The translations under genes were made by a program, and so were the position numbers. DNA of 33,261 nt from Mycobacteriales bacterium (GTDB lineage: Bacteria > Actinomycetota > Actinomycetes > JAFAQI01), in contig DASZRO010000099.1 of assembly GCA_035550055.1 (NCBI GenBank), forward strand, positions 1 to 33,261. The letters run 5' to 3'. The notes beneath the pieces are model-generated. The model worked only from the letters and a program-made list of their open reading frames with translations. It searched no databases and was not told where the DNA came from. This document shows positions 1-8,500 of this stretch, one piece after another (the first letter of the stretch is position 1; each line of letters begins with the position of its first letter).

Positions 1-908
1 GGGAAGAACAGCACGACCAGCACGAAAAAGACGCCGATCAGCGACATCCAGTTTTCGGTCTGGCTCGACAGGTAATCCTGCAGCACGACAAAGATCGCCG
101 CGCCGATCAGCGGCCCCCAGAACGAGCGCATGCCGCCCAGCACCGCCATGATCACAAAGTCGCCCGATAAATCCCAGCGCAGCGCCCGCGGGTCGACAAA
201 GTTGTTGAGGAGTGCATAGAGCGCCCCGGCAATGCTGACGAAAAAGCACGAGATCACCCACGACATCCAGATGTGACGGTCGATCGGGATGCCGAGAAAA
301 CGCGCGCGCCGCTCGTTCTCGCGGATCGCCACCAGCGTGCGGCCGAACGGCGAGCGCAGCAGCACCGCCATGGCCGCGAGGCAGACCGCAAAGAAGAACA
401 GCGCGAAATAATAGAACGCCTTGTCGTTGCCGAGGATGTCGATCGTCGCGACGCCGAGATGCAGCGGCACCCGGCGCCAGCCGATCAGCCCGTCGTCGCC
501 GCCGGTCATCGAGTTCCAGCGGAAGGCGATGAAATAGAAGACCTGACCGAAGGCGATCGTCACCATCGCGAAATAGACGCCGCGCAGCCGAATGATCAGC
601 GGCCCGATCAGCGCCGCCGCTCCGGTGCCGACGCCGATGCCGACAAGCATGGCGAGCGGCGTGCTCGGCGCGATGTAGCGGATCGTCATCCCGACGCCAT
701 AGGCCGCCAGCCCGAAATAGGCGGCGTGGCCGAACGACAGCACGCCGGTGTAGCCGAGCAGGAAATTGAGCGCCATCGCCGCAAGGCCCATGACCACGAC
801 CCGGCTGCCCAGCTCGGTGTAGCCGCCGACCAGCGGCATCCAGAACGGCATGGTCAGCAGCGCGGCCCAGATCAGCGCATCGGCGACCGGCTTGCTGACC
901 CGCGGCAT
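1..908 (-). CDS. livM: Branched-chain amino acid ABC transporter permease LivM, 3' end outside window
   Basis: One of the two membrane permeases of a Leu/Ile/Val-type (HAAT) ABC importer. Reading the minus strand from ATG 908 gives about 302 codons with no stop. LivM landmarks are an N-terminal hydrophobic region with LLGYTGVLSFGHAAYFG, the cytoplasmic-loop stretch RENERRARFLGI, and the late motif AVLGGMRSFWGPLIGAA. The family is usually about 320-340 residues, so only a short C-terminal tail should be missing. The start ATG overlaps the livH TGA (ATGA), implying translational coupling. Base use differs from all neighbours: Tyr is mostly TAT (7 of 11), TTT is frequent for Phe, and there is a TTA Leu codon at 168-170. 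It reads like a proteobacterial gene. The ATPases LivG/LivF would lie beyond the left edge. Confidence 0.9.
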   Translation of the reverse strand, partial: MPRVSKPVADALIWAALLTMPFWMPLVGGYTELGSRVVVMGLAAMALNFLLGYTGVLSFGHAAYFGLAAYGVGMTIRYIAPSTPLAMLVGIGVGTGAAALIGPLIIRLRGVYFAMVTIAFGQVFYFIAFRWNSMTGGDDGLIGWRRVPLHLGVATIDILGNDKAFYYFALFFFAVCLAAMAVLLRSPFGRTLVAIRENERRARFLGIPIDRHIWMSWVISCFFVSIAGALYALLNNFVDPRALRWDLSGDFVIMAVLGGMRSFWGPLIGAAIFVVLQDYLSSQTENWMSLIGVFFVLVVLFF

Positions 909-1831
909 CAGACGCGGCCCTCTTCGCCGAACAGACCGGTCGGCTTGATCATCAGCACCAACACGAGCACCAGGAAGGAGATCGTGTCGGTCCACTCCGT
1001 CTGGATGCAGGCGACACCGAGTGACTCGATGACACCGAGCAGCAGGCCGCCGACGACGGCACCGCGGATGTTGCCGATACCGCCGAGGACGGCGGCGGTG
1101 AAGGCCTTCAGGCCCGGAACGAAGCCCATGTTGAACTGCACGTTGTACGCCATGCCGTAGAGGAAGCCGCCGGCCCCGCCGACCAGGCCGCCGAGCACGA
1201 AGGTCGCGACGATGATGCGCTCCACGTTGACACCCATGAGACTCGCCGTCTCCGCGTCCTGCGCGACAGCGCGGATGCCTTTGCCGAGCCGGGTACGGCT
1301 GACCACGGTGTCGACGACGAGGTAGAGCGCGATCGCGACGCCGACGATGATCACGTAGGTGTTGAGCACCGGCGCGCCGAAGATGTGAAACACCGGGTGT
1401 TCGGCGTAGAGGTCTTGCTGCACCGCGATCGGGTTGTTGCCGAACTCCTTGCCGGCAAGGTTGAGGGCGAAGAACGACGCGCCGATCGCGCTGATCAGAA
1501 AGGCCAACGGAGGCGCGCCGCGGCGACGCAACGGCCGGTAGGCGACCCGTTCGAGGACGAATGCCGCTAGGCCTCCGACGACGGCTCCCGACGCCACCCC
1601 CAGCGCGATCAGCCACACCGTCGACCACCCGTGCGGGGTGGTCGGTCCGGCGACGGCCTGCACCGTGAACAAGCCGCCGAAAGCGCCGCTCATGAAGACC
1701 TCGCTGTGCGCGAAGTTGATCAGCTGCAGTACGCCGTACACGAGGGTGTAGCCGAGCGCGACCAGCGCATAGACCGAGCCGTTCTCGATCCCGCTGATGA
1801 ACAGCGGCCAGAAGTTATGCGAGAAGCACAT
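908..1831 (-). CDS. livH: Branched-chain amino acid ABC transporter permease LivH
   Basis: Second permease subunit of the HAAT importer, 307 residues, about eight hydrophobic segments. Family landmarks: GYTLVYGVLQLINFAHSEVF near the N-terminus, GKGIRAVAQDAETASLMGV in the EAA-like cytoplasmic loop (contact with the ATPase), and AAVLGGIGNIRGAVVGGLLLG near the C-terminus. Codon use is typical of the rest of the window, unlike livM downstream. The start is ATG 1831. An AGGAG lies 12 nt upstream, rather far, so initiation may be weak. It follows livK after a 116-nt gap that carries a strong hairpin and overlaps livM by 4 nt. The paralogous urea permease UrtB is the main alternative, but the LivK neighbour favours amino acids. 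Confidence 0.92.
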   Translation of the reverse strand: MCFSHNFWPLFISGIENGSVYALVALGYTLVYGVLQLINFAHSEVFMSGAFGGLFTVQAVAGPTTPHGWSTVWLIALGVASGAVVGGLAAFVLERVAYRPLRRRGAPPLAFLISAIGASFFALNLAGKEFGNNPIAVQQDLYAEHPVFHIFGAPVLNTYVIIVGVAIALYLVVDTVVSRTRLGKGIRAVAQDAETASLMGVNVERIIVATFVLGGLVGGAGGFLYGMAYNVQFNMGFVPGLKAFTAAVLGGIGNIRGAVVGGLLLGVIESLGVACIQTEWTDTISFLVLVLVLMIKPTGLFGEEGRV

Positions 1832-1880
1832 CGGGTGGCGCGGCTCCTGGGTCGGCGGCTACGACATCGACAAAGCAGAA

Positions 1881-1920
1881 CGTCGCGGGTCGGACGCTAC
1901 AACGCATCCGACCCGCGACG
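1881..1920 (-). terminator. Strong livK-livH intercistronic hairpin (attenuator or processing stem)
   Basis: A perfect 14-bp inverted repeat (1881-1894 with 1907-1920, arm CGTCGCGGGTCGGA) encloses a 12-nt loop. It lies 27 nt after the livK stop codon on the transcript strand. The downstream transcript is TTCTGCTTTG, only loosely U-rich. A hairpin placed between a binding-protein gene and its permeases typically lets the binding protein be made in excess, by partial termination or by protecting the upstream mRNA. That role is inferred; the stem is seen directly. Confidence 0.65.
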
Positions 1921-1947
1921 CCCTATTGGCTTACCTAGCCGATCCGC

Positions 1948-3123
1948 CTAGACCAGGCTGTCGATCGGGCCGAGGTAGTCGATGTTGCCGTTCTTCACCT
2001 GGTAGAGGTAGACGGCCGTGGTCTTCAGCTCGTGGTTCGAACCGAAGGCGATCGTCTTCGTGACGCCCGTGTAGTTGACGTTGGCGACGGCCGAGACCAG
2101 TGCCTGCCGGGTGACGTTCGCACCGAGGGACTTCATGGCGGCGATGATGGCGTTGGCCACGTCGTACGCCTCCGCGGAGTACGTGCCGGCAGCCTGGTTG
2201 AACGCGGCCTGGTACGCCGAGAAGAACGACGCAGCCTTGGTCGGGTCCGAACACGGGCAGGTGAAGTAGGCGCCGTTCGCCGCGGCACCGGCTTCCTTGA
2301 CGAAGTTCGGGTCCTTCGACCCGTCGTCGGACATGAAGACGCCCTTGAAGCCCGCCGAGCGAAGCGCCTTCAGGAACGGGCCACCGTCGGCGTAGTAGCC
2401 GCTGTAGTAGACCGCGTCCGCGCCGGAGCTGGCGATCTTCGCCGCCTCGTTCGTCGGCTTGGTGCCCTGCGGCAGGCCGTCGTGCTCGACCGTCACGCCG
2501 TCCGCCTTGAGGTCCTTGTCGAGCTCGGCGGCAAGGCCCTGGCCGTACGCCTCAGCGTCGTCGACCGAGTACACGTTCTTCACGTTGAGCTTCTTGCTGA
2601 GGTACTCGGCCGCGCCGGCACCCTGCGAGCTGTCGGTTGCGACAGCGCGGTAGAAGGTGGTGAAGCCGTTGCTCGAGTCGGTCAGCGTCGGCAGGGTGGC
2701 CGATGCGGTCACGGACACGAGGTTCGCCGCGGCGAACGCGGACTCGCTGGCCTGCGTGGCACCCGAGAAGGCGGGGCCGACGACGGCGACGACGTTGGAG
2801 TCCGAGACCTCGCTGGCGGCTGCCGCCGGCGCGTCGGTTGCCGAGCCCTGGTCGTCCACGGCCTTGTAGACCAGCTTGAACGGCAGGTCACCGGCCGAGT
2901 TCGCCTGGTCGATGGCGAGCTTCGCGCCGTCACAGATGTTGATTCCCAGAGCCGCGTTGTCCCCGGTGAGGGGGCCCTGGCAGGCGATCGTGTAGCTCTT
3001 GCCCGAGCTGGTGCCGCTGCCGCTGCCGCCGTTGCCTCCGCTGGAACTGCTGCCACATGCGGTCGCCGCGATCGCGGCGAGGGCGAGCGGCGCGACGAGT
3101 CGAATCGATCGACCGGTCTGCAT
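1948..3123 (-). CDS. livK: Branched-chain amino acid ABC transporter substrate-binding lipoprotein LivK
   Basis: Extracytoplasmic solute-binding protein of the HAAT importer (periplasmic-binding fold type I, Peripla_BP_6), 391 residues. The N-terminus is a lipoprotein signal: positively charged MQTGRSIR, a hydrophobic stretch, then AATAC with the lipidated Cys at residue 23, followed by a Ser/Gly-rich linker. Mature landmarks include GPLTGDNAALGINICDGAKLA and VVAVVGPAFSGATQASE, which form the ligand cleft in the family. The start was set at ATG 3123 because GAGAGGAG sits just upstream; a TTG 15 nt further up is in frame but lacks an RBS. The lipid would be added by Lgt and the signal cut by LspA, both encoded in this window. 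The ligand is not proven; amide- or urea-binding relatives look similar. Confidence 0.93.
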   Translation of the reverse strand: MQTGRSIRLVAPLALAAIAATACGSSSSGGNGGSGSGTSSGKSYTIACQGPLTGDNAALGINICDGAKLAIDQANSAGDLPFKLVYKAVDDQGSATDAPAAAASEVSDSNVVAVVGPAFSGATQASESAFAAANLVSVTASATLPTLTDSSNGFTTFYRAVATDSSQGAGAAEYLSKKLNVKNVYSVDDAEAYGQGLAAELDKDLKADGVTVEHDGLPQGTKPTNEAAKIASSGADAVYYSGYYADGGPFLKALRSAGFKGVFMSDDGSKDPNFVKEAGAAANGAYFTCPCSDPTKAASFFSAYQAAFNQAAGTYSAEAYDVANAIIAAMKSLGANVTRQALVSAVANVNYTGVTKTIAFGSNHELKTTAVYLYQVKNGNIDYLGPIDSLV

Positions 3124-3164
3124 CCTTGCTCCTCTCAACAGGTCGATTCGTGGTTTCGAAGCGC

Positions 3165-3193
3165 AACCTAGCGCCCGCAGACCGTCACAACAG
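3165..3193 (-). promoter_or_regulatory. Candidate livK promoter
   Basis: On the minus strand the -10-like hexamer TAGGTT (3165-3170) fits the actinobacterial TANNNT form and lies about 41 nt upstream of the livK ATG. A TGTTGT/TTGTGA stretch lies 14-17 nt further upstream as a weak -35. Identified by pattern only. Confidence 0.35.
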
Positions 3194-3201
3194 CCTCGCC
3201 T

Positions 3202-3212
3202 GCAACCGTTGC
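3202..3212. promoter_or_regulatory. Palindrome upstream of livK, possible operator
   Basis: GCAACCGTTGC is an 11-bp palindrome with a single central base, placed just upstream of the candidate livK -35 region. Its position suits a regulator site, but a palindrome this short also occurs by chance in GC-rich DNA. Confidence 0.25.
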
Positions 3213-3245
3213 CAGGTCGTTACAAAGCCCGCAGCGGCACGAACC

Positions 3246-3260
3246 GCCTCGAATCGAGGC
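3246..3260 (-). terminator. Short hairpin after pdtaR
   Basis: GCCTCGA-A-TCGAGGC is a perfect 7-bp inverted repeat starting 2 nt past the pdtaR stop codon. There is no U-tract, as is common for actinobacterial terminator-like stems. It may end pdtaR transcription before livK. Confidence 0.4.
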
Positions 3261-3262
3261 CG

Positions 3263-3853
3263 TCAGCTGTGCGGATCGGTCTGGGCGATGACGGCTTCCG
3301 CGACCTCGCGCATCGAACGACGGCCGTCCATCGCCGCCTTCTGGATCCACCGGAACGCCTCGGGTTCGGTCATCCCGTGCTCGGTCTGCAGGCGGCCTTT
3401 CGCTCGGTCGAGCATCTTGCGGGTCTCGAGTCGCTGCGTCAGGTCGGCTACCTCGCCGCTGAGCGCTCGCAGCTGCTCGTGGCGGCTGATCGACACCTCG
3501 ATCGCCGGGATCAAGTCGGCCTTGCCAAACGGCTTCACGACGTACGCCATCGCGCCGGCCTCGACCGCACGCTCGACGAGGTCGCGCTGGCTGAACGCGG
3601 TCAGCATCACGACGGGAGCGATCTCGTCGCCGACGATGCGTTGCGCGGCGGTGATGCCATCGAGCACCGGCATCTTCACGTCGAGGACCACGACGTCCGG
3701 GCGCGTCTCGTTGGCGAGGTCGATCGCCTGCTGACCGTCAGCTGCCTCGCCGACGACGTGGAAGCCCTCTTCCTCGAGCATTTCCTTGAGGTCGAGCCGA
3801 ATCAGGGCCTCGTCCTCGGCAATGAGCACCCGCCGCGGCTCCTGCGTCGTCAC
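3263..3853 (-). CDS. pdtaR: ANTAR-domain response regulator, PdtaR type
   Basis: Two-component response regulator that acts on RNA, 196 residues. The receiver domain (about 8-120) has the acidic pocket E13-D14, phospho-acceptor D58 in VVVLDVKMP, T85 and K107 in VVKPF. The C-terminal ANTAR helices (about 130-190) contain LETRKMLDRAKGRLQ and EAFRWIQKAAMDGRRSMREVA. ANTAR domains bind paired hexanucleotide-loop hairpins and act as antiterminators. The partner kinase in mycobacteria is PdtaS; no kinase gene is present here. The start is GTG 3853, preceded by a TAGGCT -10-like box 7 nt upstream and no clear Shine-Dalgarno, so the mRNA may be leaderless. It diverges from the tRNA gene across 48 nt. 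Confidence 0.93.
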   Translation of the reverse strand: MTTQEPRRVLIAEDEALIRLDLKEMLEEEGFHVVGEAADGQQAIDLANETRPDVVVLDVKMPVLDGITAAQRIVGDEIAPVVMLTAFSQRDLVERAVEAGAMAYVVKPFGKADLIPAIEVSISRHEQLRALSGEVADLTQRLETRKMLDRAKGRLQTEHGMTEPEAFRWIQKAAMDGRRSMREVAEAVIAQTDPHS

Positions 3854-3860
3854 CCGCCAA

Positions 3861-3866
3861 AGCCTA
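3861..3866 (-). promoter_or_regulatory. -10 box for a leaderless pdtaR transcript
   Basis: TAGGCT on the minus strand ends 7 nt before the GTG start of pdtaR, placing transcription start at or next to the start codon. The same hexamer stands 6 nt before the GTG of the first GH16-like gene. No convincing -35 is visible. Confidence 0.45.
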
Positions 3867-3881
3867 TCGAGCCTGCTTACC

Positions 3882-3887
3882 TACACT
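3882..3887 (+). promoter_or_regulatory. Candidate -10 box for the tRNA gene
   Basis: TACACT fits TANNNT and lies 14 nt upstream of the tRNA 5' end, leaving room for a short leader. No clear -35 is seen. The box falls in the short gap shared with the divergent pdtaR promoter. Confidence 0.35.
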
Positions 3888-3901
3888 CTTGGACACTTGT
3901 G

Positions 3902-3974
3902 GCCCCGGTATCCCAACGGCAGAGGAAGCGGACTCAAAACCCGCACAGTGTCGGTTCAAATCCGACCCGGGGCA
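3902..3974 (+). tRNA. tRNA-Leu(CAA), atypical short variable loop
   Basis: A 73-nt cloverleaf. The acceptor GCCCCGG (3902-3908) pairs perfectly with CCGGGGC, followed by discriminator A (3974). The D arm starts TCCC and has GG in its loop. The anticodon arm GCGGA/CCCGC surrounds loop CTCAAAA, giving anticodon CAA (3935-3937). The T arm GTCGG-TTCAAAT-CCGAC is perfect. CCA is not encoded. The anticodon means Leu (UUG codon), but canonical bacterial Leu tRNAs are class II with a long variable arm. Here the variable loop is only ACAGT (3945-3949), a class I size. The last anticodon-stem pair is an A-C mismatch. That it is a tRNA gene is near certain; the amino acid is inferred from the anticodon. 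Confidence 0.88.
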
Positions 3975-3986
3975 CTGCCGCCCCCT

Positions 3987-4067
3987 CGAAGTAGCACACA
4001 ACCCGGCATCAGCTGCGGCTTTCCTGCACGGATGTCCGGTTCCGGATGGAGGTTGTGTGCTACTTCG
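3987..4067 (-). repeat. Palindromic element E1 of the CGAAGTAGCACAC family
   Basis: A perfect 17-bp inverted repeat (3987-4003 with 4051-4067, arm CGAAGTAGCACACAACC) surrounds a 47-nt core. Read on the minus strand, the arm's first 13 nt are followed by 12 nt and then GAACCGGACA, the same spacing as in E2 and E3. Near the far end it shares CGCAGCTG with E2. It begins 11 nt after the gltD stop codon and ends 12 nt from the convergent tRNA, so it could serve as a bidirectional transcript end. No U-tract follows on either strand. The arms are less GC-rich than the surroundings. Confidence 0.85.
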
Positions 4068-4078
4068 GGAAAGTGGGG

Positions 4079-5521
4079 CTAGGCGATCGGGCGGTCGGTG
4101 GGGAGCACCGGTGACGGCAGCTGGGTGTCGCCCATCAGCCAGCGGTCGACCGACGCCGCACAGGCGCGCCCCTCGGCGATCGCCCACACGATGAGCGACT
4201 GCCCGCGGCCCATGTCGCCGCAGACGAACACCCCGTCGCTGTCGGTCATCCACTCACCGTCGCGCGCCACGTTCCCGCGCTGGTCGTAGGACACCCCGAG
4301 CCCGTCGAGCAAGGCGCCCTTCTCCGGGCCGAGGAACCCCATCGCGAGCAGCACCAGCTGTGCCGGCAGCTCCTTCTCGGTGCCCTCGATCGGAGCGAAC
4401 TTCTCGTCGACCTCACTGATCACGAGCCCGGACACCCGGCCGTCGGCGTCGCCGGCGAAGCGCTGCGTCGAGACCGCGTAGATCCGCTCGCCACCCTCTT
4501 CGTGGGCGCTCGACACCCGGTAGATCATCGGGTACGTCGGCCACGGCATGGCTGCCGAGCGCTGCTCCGGCGGCCGTTGCAGGATCTCGAGCTGGGTGAC
4601 TGACTTCGCGCCCTGGCGCAGCGCCGTACCGAGGCAGTCCGCCCCGGTGTCGCCGCCACCGAGGATGATCACGTCCTTGCCGGCGGCTGAGATCGGCGGG
4701 GCGTCGATGTCGCCCTGCTGCACCCGGTTGGCCAACGGCAGGTAGTCCATCGCCGGGTAGATGCCCTTGAGGTCACGACCCGGTACGTCGAGGTCCCGCG
4801 GCACGGTCGACCCGCCGGCGAGCACGATCGCGTCGTGCCGCTTGCGCAGCTGCTCCGCAGTGATGTCGACACCCACGTTCACCCCGGAACGAAAACGAGT
4901 GCCCTCCTCCTCCATCTGCAGCAGCCGCAGGTCGAGGTGACGCTTCTCCATCTTGAACTCGGGGATGCCGTAACGAAGCAGGCCACCGATCCGGTCCGCC
5001 CGCTCGTAGACGACCACCGTGTGCCCGGCGCGGGTGAGCTGCTGCGCGGCGGCCAGACCCGCGGGTCCCGATCCGACGACCCCGACGGTCTTGCCGGACA
5101 GCCGCTCGGCGACCTGCGGCGAGATCCAGCCCTCGTCCCATGCCCGGTCGACGATCTCGACCTCGACCTGCTTGATCGTGACGGGGTCGGAGTTGATGCC
5201 GAGGACGCACGCGCTCTCGCAGGGTGCGGGGCAGAGCCGGCCGGTGAACTCCGGGAAGTTGTTCGTCGCGTGGAGACGTTCGATGGCCTCGCGCCAGTCC
5301 TCGCGCCAGACCAGGTCGTTCCACTCCGGGATCAGGTTGCCCAGCGGGCAGCCCTGGTGACAGAACGGGATCCCGCAGTCCATGCAACGACCGGCCTGCT
5401 TCTGCAGACGCTGTGGGTCGAAGTCCTCGTACACCTCGCGCCAGTCGGAGATCCGTACGTCGACCGGCCGGCGCTTCGGCGTTTCACGGGGGGTGGTCAG
5501 AAAGCCGCGCGGGTCAGCCAT
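4079..5521 (-). CDS. gltD: Glutamate synthase (NADPH) small subunit
   Basis: The beta subunit of bacterial GOGAT passes electrons from NADPH via FAD and iron-sulfur centres to GltB, which makes two glutamates from glutamine and 2-oxoglutarate. It has 480 residues, a normal length. The N-terminus holds the cysteine sets [13 protein letters not shown] and [10 protein letters not shown] (4Fe-4S ligands). Next come the FAD fold [15 protein letters not shown], the NADPH fold [13 protein letters not shown], and a closing FAD contact [22 protein letters not shown]. It starts at ATG 5521, 8 nt inside the end of gltB, so the two are co-translated. E1 follows its stop codon. Confidence 0.96.
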   Translation of the reverse strand: MADPRGFLTTPRETPKRRPVDVRISDWREVYEDFDPQRLQKQAGRCMDCGIPFCHQGCPLGNLIPEWNDLVWREDWREAIERLHATNNFPEFTGRLCPAPCESACVLGINSDPVTIKQVEVEIVDRAWDEGWISPQVAERLSGKTVGVVGSGPAGLAAAQQLTRAGHTVVVYERADRIGGLLRYGIPEFKMEKRHLDLRLLQMEEEGTRFRSGVNVGVDITAEQLRKRHDAIVLAGGSTVPRDLDVPGRDLKGIYPAMDYLPLANRVQQGDIDAPPISAAGKDVIILGGGDTGADCLGTALRQGAKSVTQLEILQRPPEQRSAAMPWPTYPMIYRVSSAHEEGGERIYAVSTQRFAGDADGRVSGLVISEVDEKFAPIEGTEKELPAQLVLLAMGFLGPEKGALLDGLGVSYDQRGNVARDGEWMTDSDGVFVCGDMGRGQSLIVWAIAEGRACAASVDRWLMGDTQLPSPVLPTDRPIA

Positions 5522-8500
5522 GCGACGCCGCCATGATCGCTGCGTCCACGTCCTCGCCAGCCTCCTCTGCGGCCTTCGCCGCCTCCAGCACCCGCTTGTA
5601 GTCGCGCGGCATCACCTTCGCGAACCGCACCGCCGAGGCGTCCCAGTCCGCGAGCAGCGCGGCGGCCACGACGGAGTCGGTCTCGGCTTGGTGGCGCGCG
5701 ATCACCTCACGTAGGAAGTCTCGGTCGTCGGCCGAGAGCTCCTCGACGTCGACCATCTCGCCGTTGACCTTGCCCGCGTCGAGGTCGAGCACGTAGGCGA
5801 TCCCGCCGGACATGCCGGCCGCGACGTTGCGCCCGGTCGGGCCGAGGATCACGACCCGCCCGCCGGTCATGTACTCGCAGGCGTGGTCGCCGACGCCCTC
5901 GACCACCGCGGTCGCACCGGAGTTGCGGACGCAGAAGCGCTCGCCGACCAGACCGCGGATGAACGCCTCTCCCCCGGTCGCGCCGTAGAGGATGACGTTG
6001 CCGGCGATGACGTTCTCCTCGGCACGGAACGGCGCGGCCTGATCGGGTCGCACCACGATCCGCCCGCCCGACAGCCCCTTGCCGAGATAGTCGTTGGAGT
6101 CACCGAGCAACCGGAGCGTGATGCCTCTCGGCACGAAGGCGCCGAACGACTGCCCGGCTGAGCCGGTGAACGTCACGTCGATGGTGCCGTCCGGCAGCCC
6201 GGCATCGGCGTACCGCTTCGTCACCTCGTGGCCGAGGATCGTGCCGACGGTCCGGTTCACGTTGCGAATGGGCAGCTCGAGCCGCACCGGCCGGGCGTCG
6301 GCCAGCGCGCCTTCGCAGAGCTGGACGAGCGTCTGGTCGAGCGCCTTGTCCAGGCCGTGGTCCTGCGCGCGGGTCTGATGCCGCGGACCGTCCACCTCCG
6401 GCTTGTGCAGGATCGGGCTGAGGTCCAGTCCCGACGCCTTCCAGTGGTCGATTGCGGCGGTGGTGTCGAGCGACTCCACCTGGCCCACCGCTTCGTCGAT
6501 CGAGCGGAAGCCGAGCGCCGCCAGGTGCTCGCGGACCTCCTCGGCGACGAACTCGAAGAAGGTCTCCACGAACTCCGGCTGGCCGCTGAACCGCTTGCGC
6601 AGCTCCGGGTTCTGGGTGGCGATGCCGACCGGGCAGGTGTCGAGGTGGCAGACCCGCATCAGGATGCAGCCGGACACCACGAGCGGCGCGGTCGCGAACC
6701 CGAACTCCTCCGCCCCGAGCAACGCCGCGATCATCACGTCGCGACCGGTCTTCATCTGACCGTCGACCTGGACGACGATGCGGTCGCGCAGCCCGTTGAT
6801 CATCAGCGTCTGCTGGGTCTCGGCGAGTCCGAGCTCCCAGGGCGAGCCGGCGTGCTTGAGCGAGGTCAACGGCGCCGCTCCCGTGCCGCCGTCGTGCCCG
6901 GAGATCAGTACGACGTCGGCGTGTGCCTTGGACACCCCGGCGGCGACGGTCCCCACGCCCACCTCGGCCACGAGCTTGACGTGCACCCGTGCCTGCGGGT
7001 TGGCGTTCTTCAGGTCGTGGATGAGCTGCTTGAGGTCCTCGATCGAGTAGATGTCGTGGTGCGGGGGTGGCGAGATCAGCCCGACGCCCGGTGTCGACCC
7101 GCGCGTCTTCGCGATCCACGGATAGACCTTGTTGCCGGGCAGCTGGCCGCCCTCGCCCGGCTTGGCGCCCTGCGCCATCTTGATCTGGATGTCGTCGGCG
7201 TTGGTCAGGTAGTCGCTGGTGACGCCGAACCGGCCACTGGCAACCTGCTTGATCGCGCTGCGCCGCTGCGGATCGTGGAGCCGGTCGCTGTCCTCGCCGC
7301 CTTCGCCGGTGTTGGACTTGCCGCCGAGCCGGTTCATCGCGATCGCGAGCGTCTGGTGCGCTTCGAGCGAGATCGAGCCGTACGACATCGCACCCGTCGC
7401 GAACCGCTTGACGATCTCGGAGACGGGCTCGACCTCGTCGATCGGAACCGGCGGCCGCACGCCGTCCTTGAAGCGGAACAGGCCGCGCAGCGTCATGAGC
7501 TTCTGCGCCTGCTCGTCGACGGCTGTCGAGTACTCCTTGAACACCTCGTAGCGGCCGCTGCGCGTCGCGTGCTGGAGCTTGAAGACGGTCTGCGGGTTGA
7601 ACAGGTGCGGCTCGCCTTCGCGACGCCACTGGTACTCGCCGCCGACCCAAAGGCGGCGGTGCTTGTGGGGGGCTCGCGGGTAGGCGTGGGCGTGCCGGGC
7701 AGCGACCTCCTCGGCGATGGTGTCCAGCCCGACCCCACCGAGGCGTGACGTGGTCCCGGTGAAGTAGTCGTCGATCACGTCCTGCGACAGGCCGAGCGCC
7801 TCGAAGATCTGGGCGCCCGTGTAGGAGCTCTTCGTCGAGACTCCCATCTTGCTCATGACCTTGAGCACGCCCTTGCCGAGCGCCTTGATGTACTTGTGAA
7901 CCGCCTCGTCGGCGTCGATTCCCGTGACGACGCCGCCACGCACCAGGTCCTCGACCGACTCCATCGCGAGGTAGGGGTTGATCGCCGCCGCGCCGTACCC
8001 GATGAGCAGGGCGACGTGATGGACCTCCCGCACGTCGCCGGCCTCGACGATGAGACCGACCTTCGTCCGCGTCTTCTCGCGGATCAGGTGGTGATGCACC
8101 GCCGCGGTCAAGAGCAGCGACGGGATCGGCGCCAGCTCGGCGTCGCTGTCGCGGTCGGACAGCACGATCAGCCGGGCACCGCCGGCGATCGCGTCGCTGA
8201 CCTCCTGGCGGGCGCGCTCGATGGCGGCGCGCAGCGCCGCTCCGCCACCCGAGACCTGGTAGAGGCCCCGGACGACGTGACAGGCGAAGCCGGGCAGGTC
8301 CCCGTCGTCGTTGACGTGGATGATCTTGGCGAGCTCGTCGTTGTCGAGCACCGGGAACGGCAGCGTGACCTGCCGGCACGACGCAGGCGTCGGGTCGAGC
8401 AGGTTGCGCTCCGGCCCGATCGACGTGCCGAGCGAGGTCACGAGCTCCTCGCGGATGGCGTCCAGCGGCGGGTTGGTGACCTGCGCGAACAGCTGGGTGA

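Noticed and set aside
273-1160. An open plus-strand frame across the livM/livH junction
   Set aside because: Its translation is charged, low-complexity and featureless; the minus strand carries livM and the end of livH without interruption.
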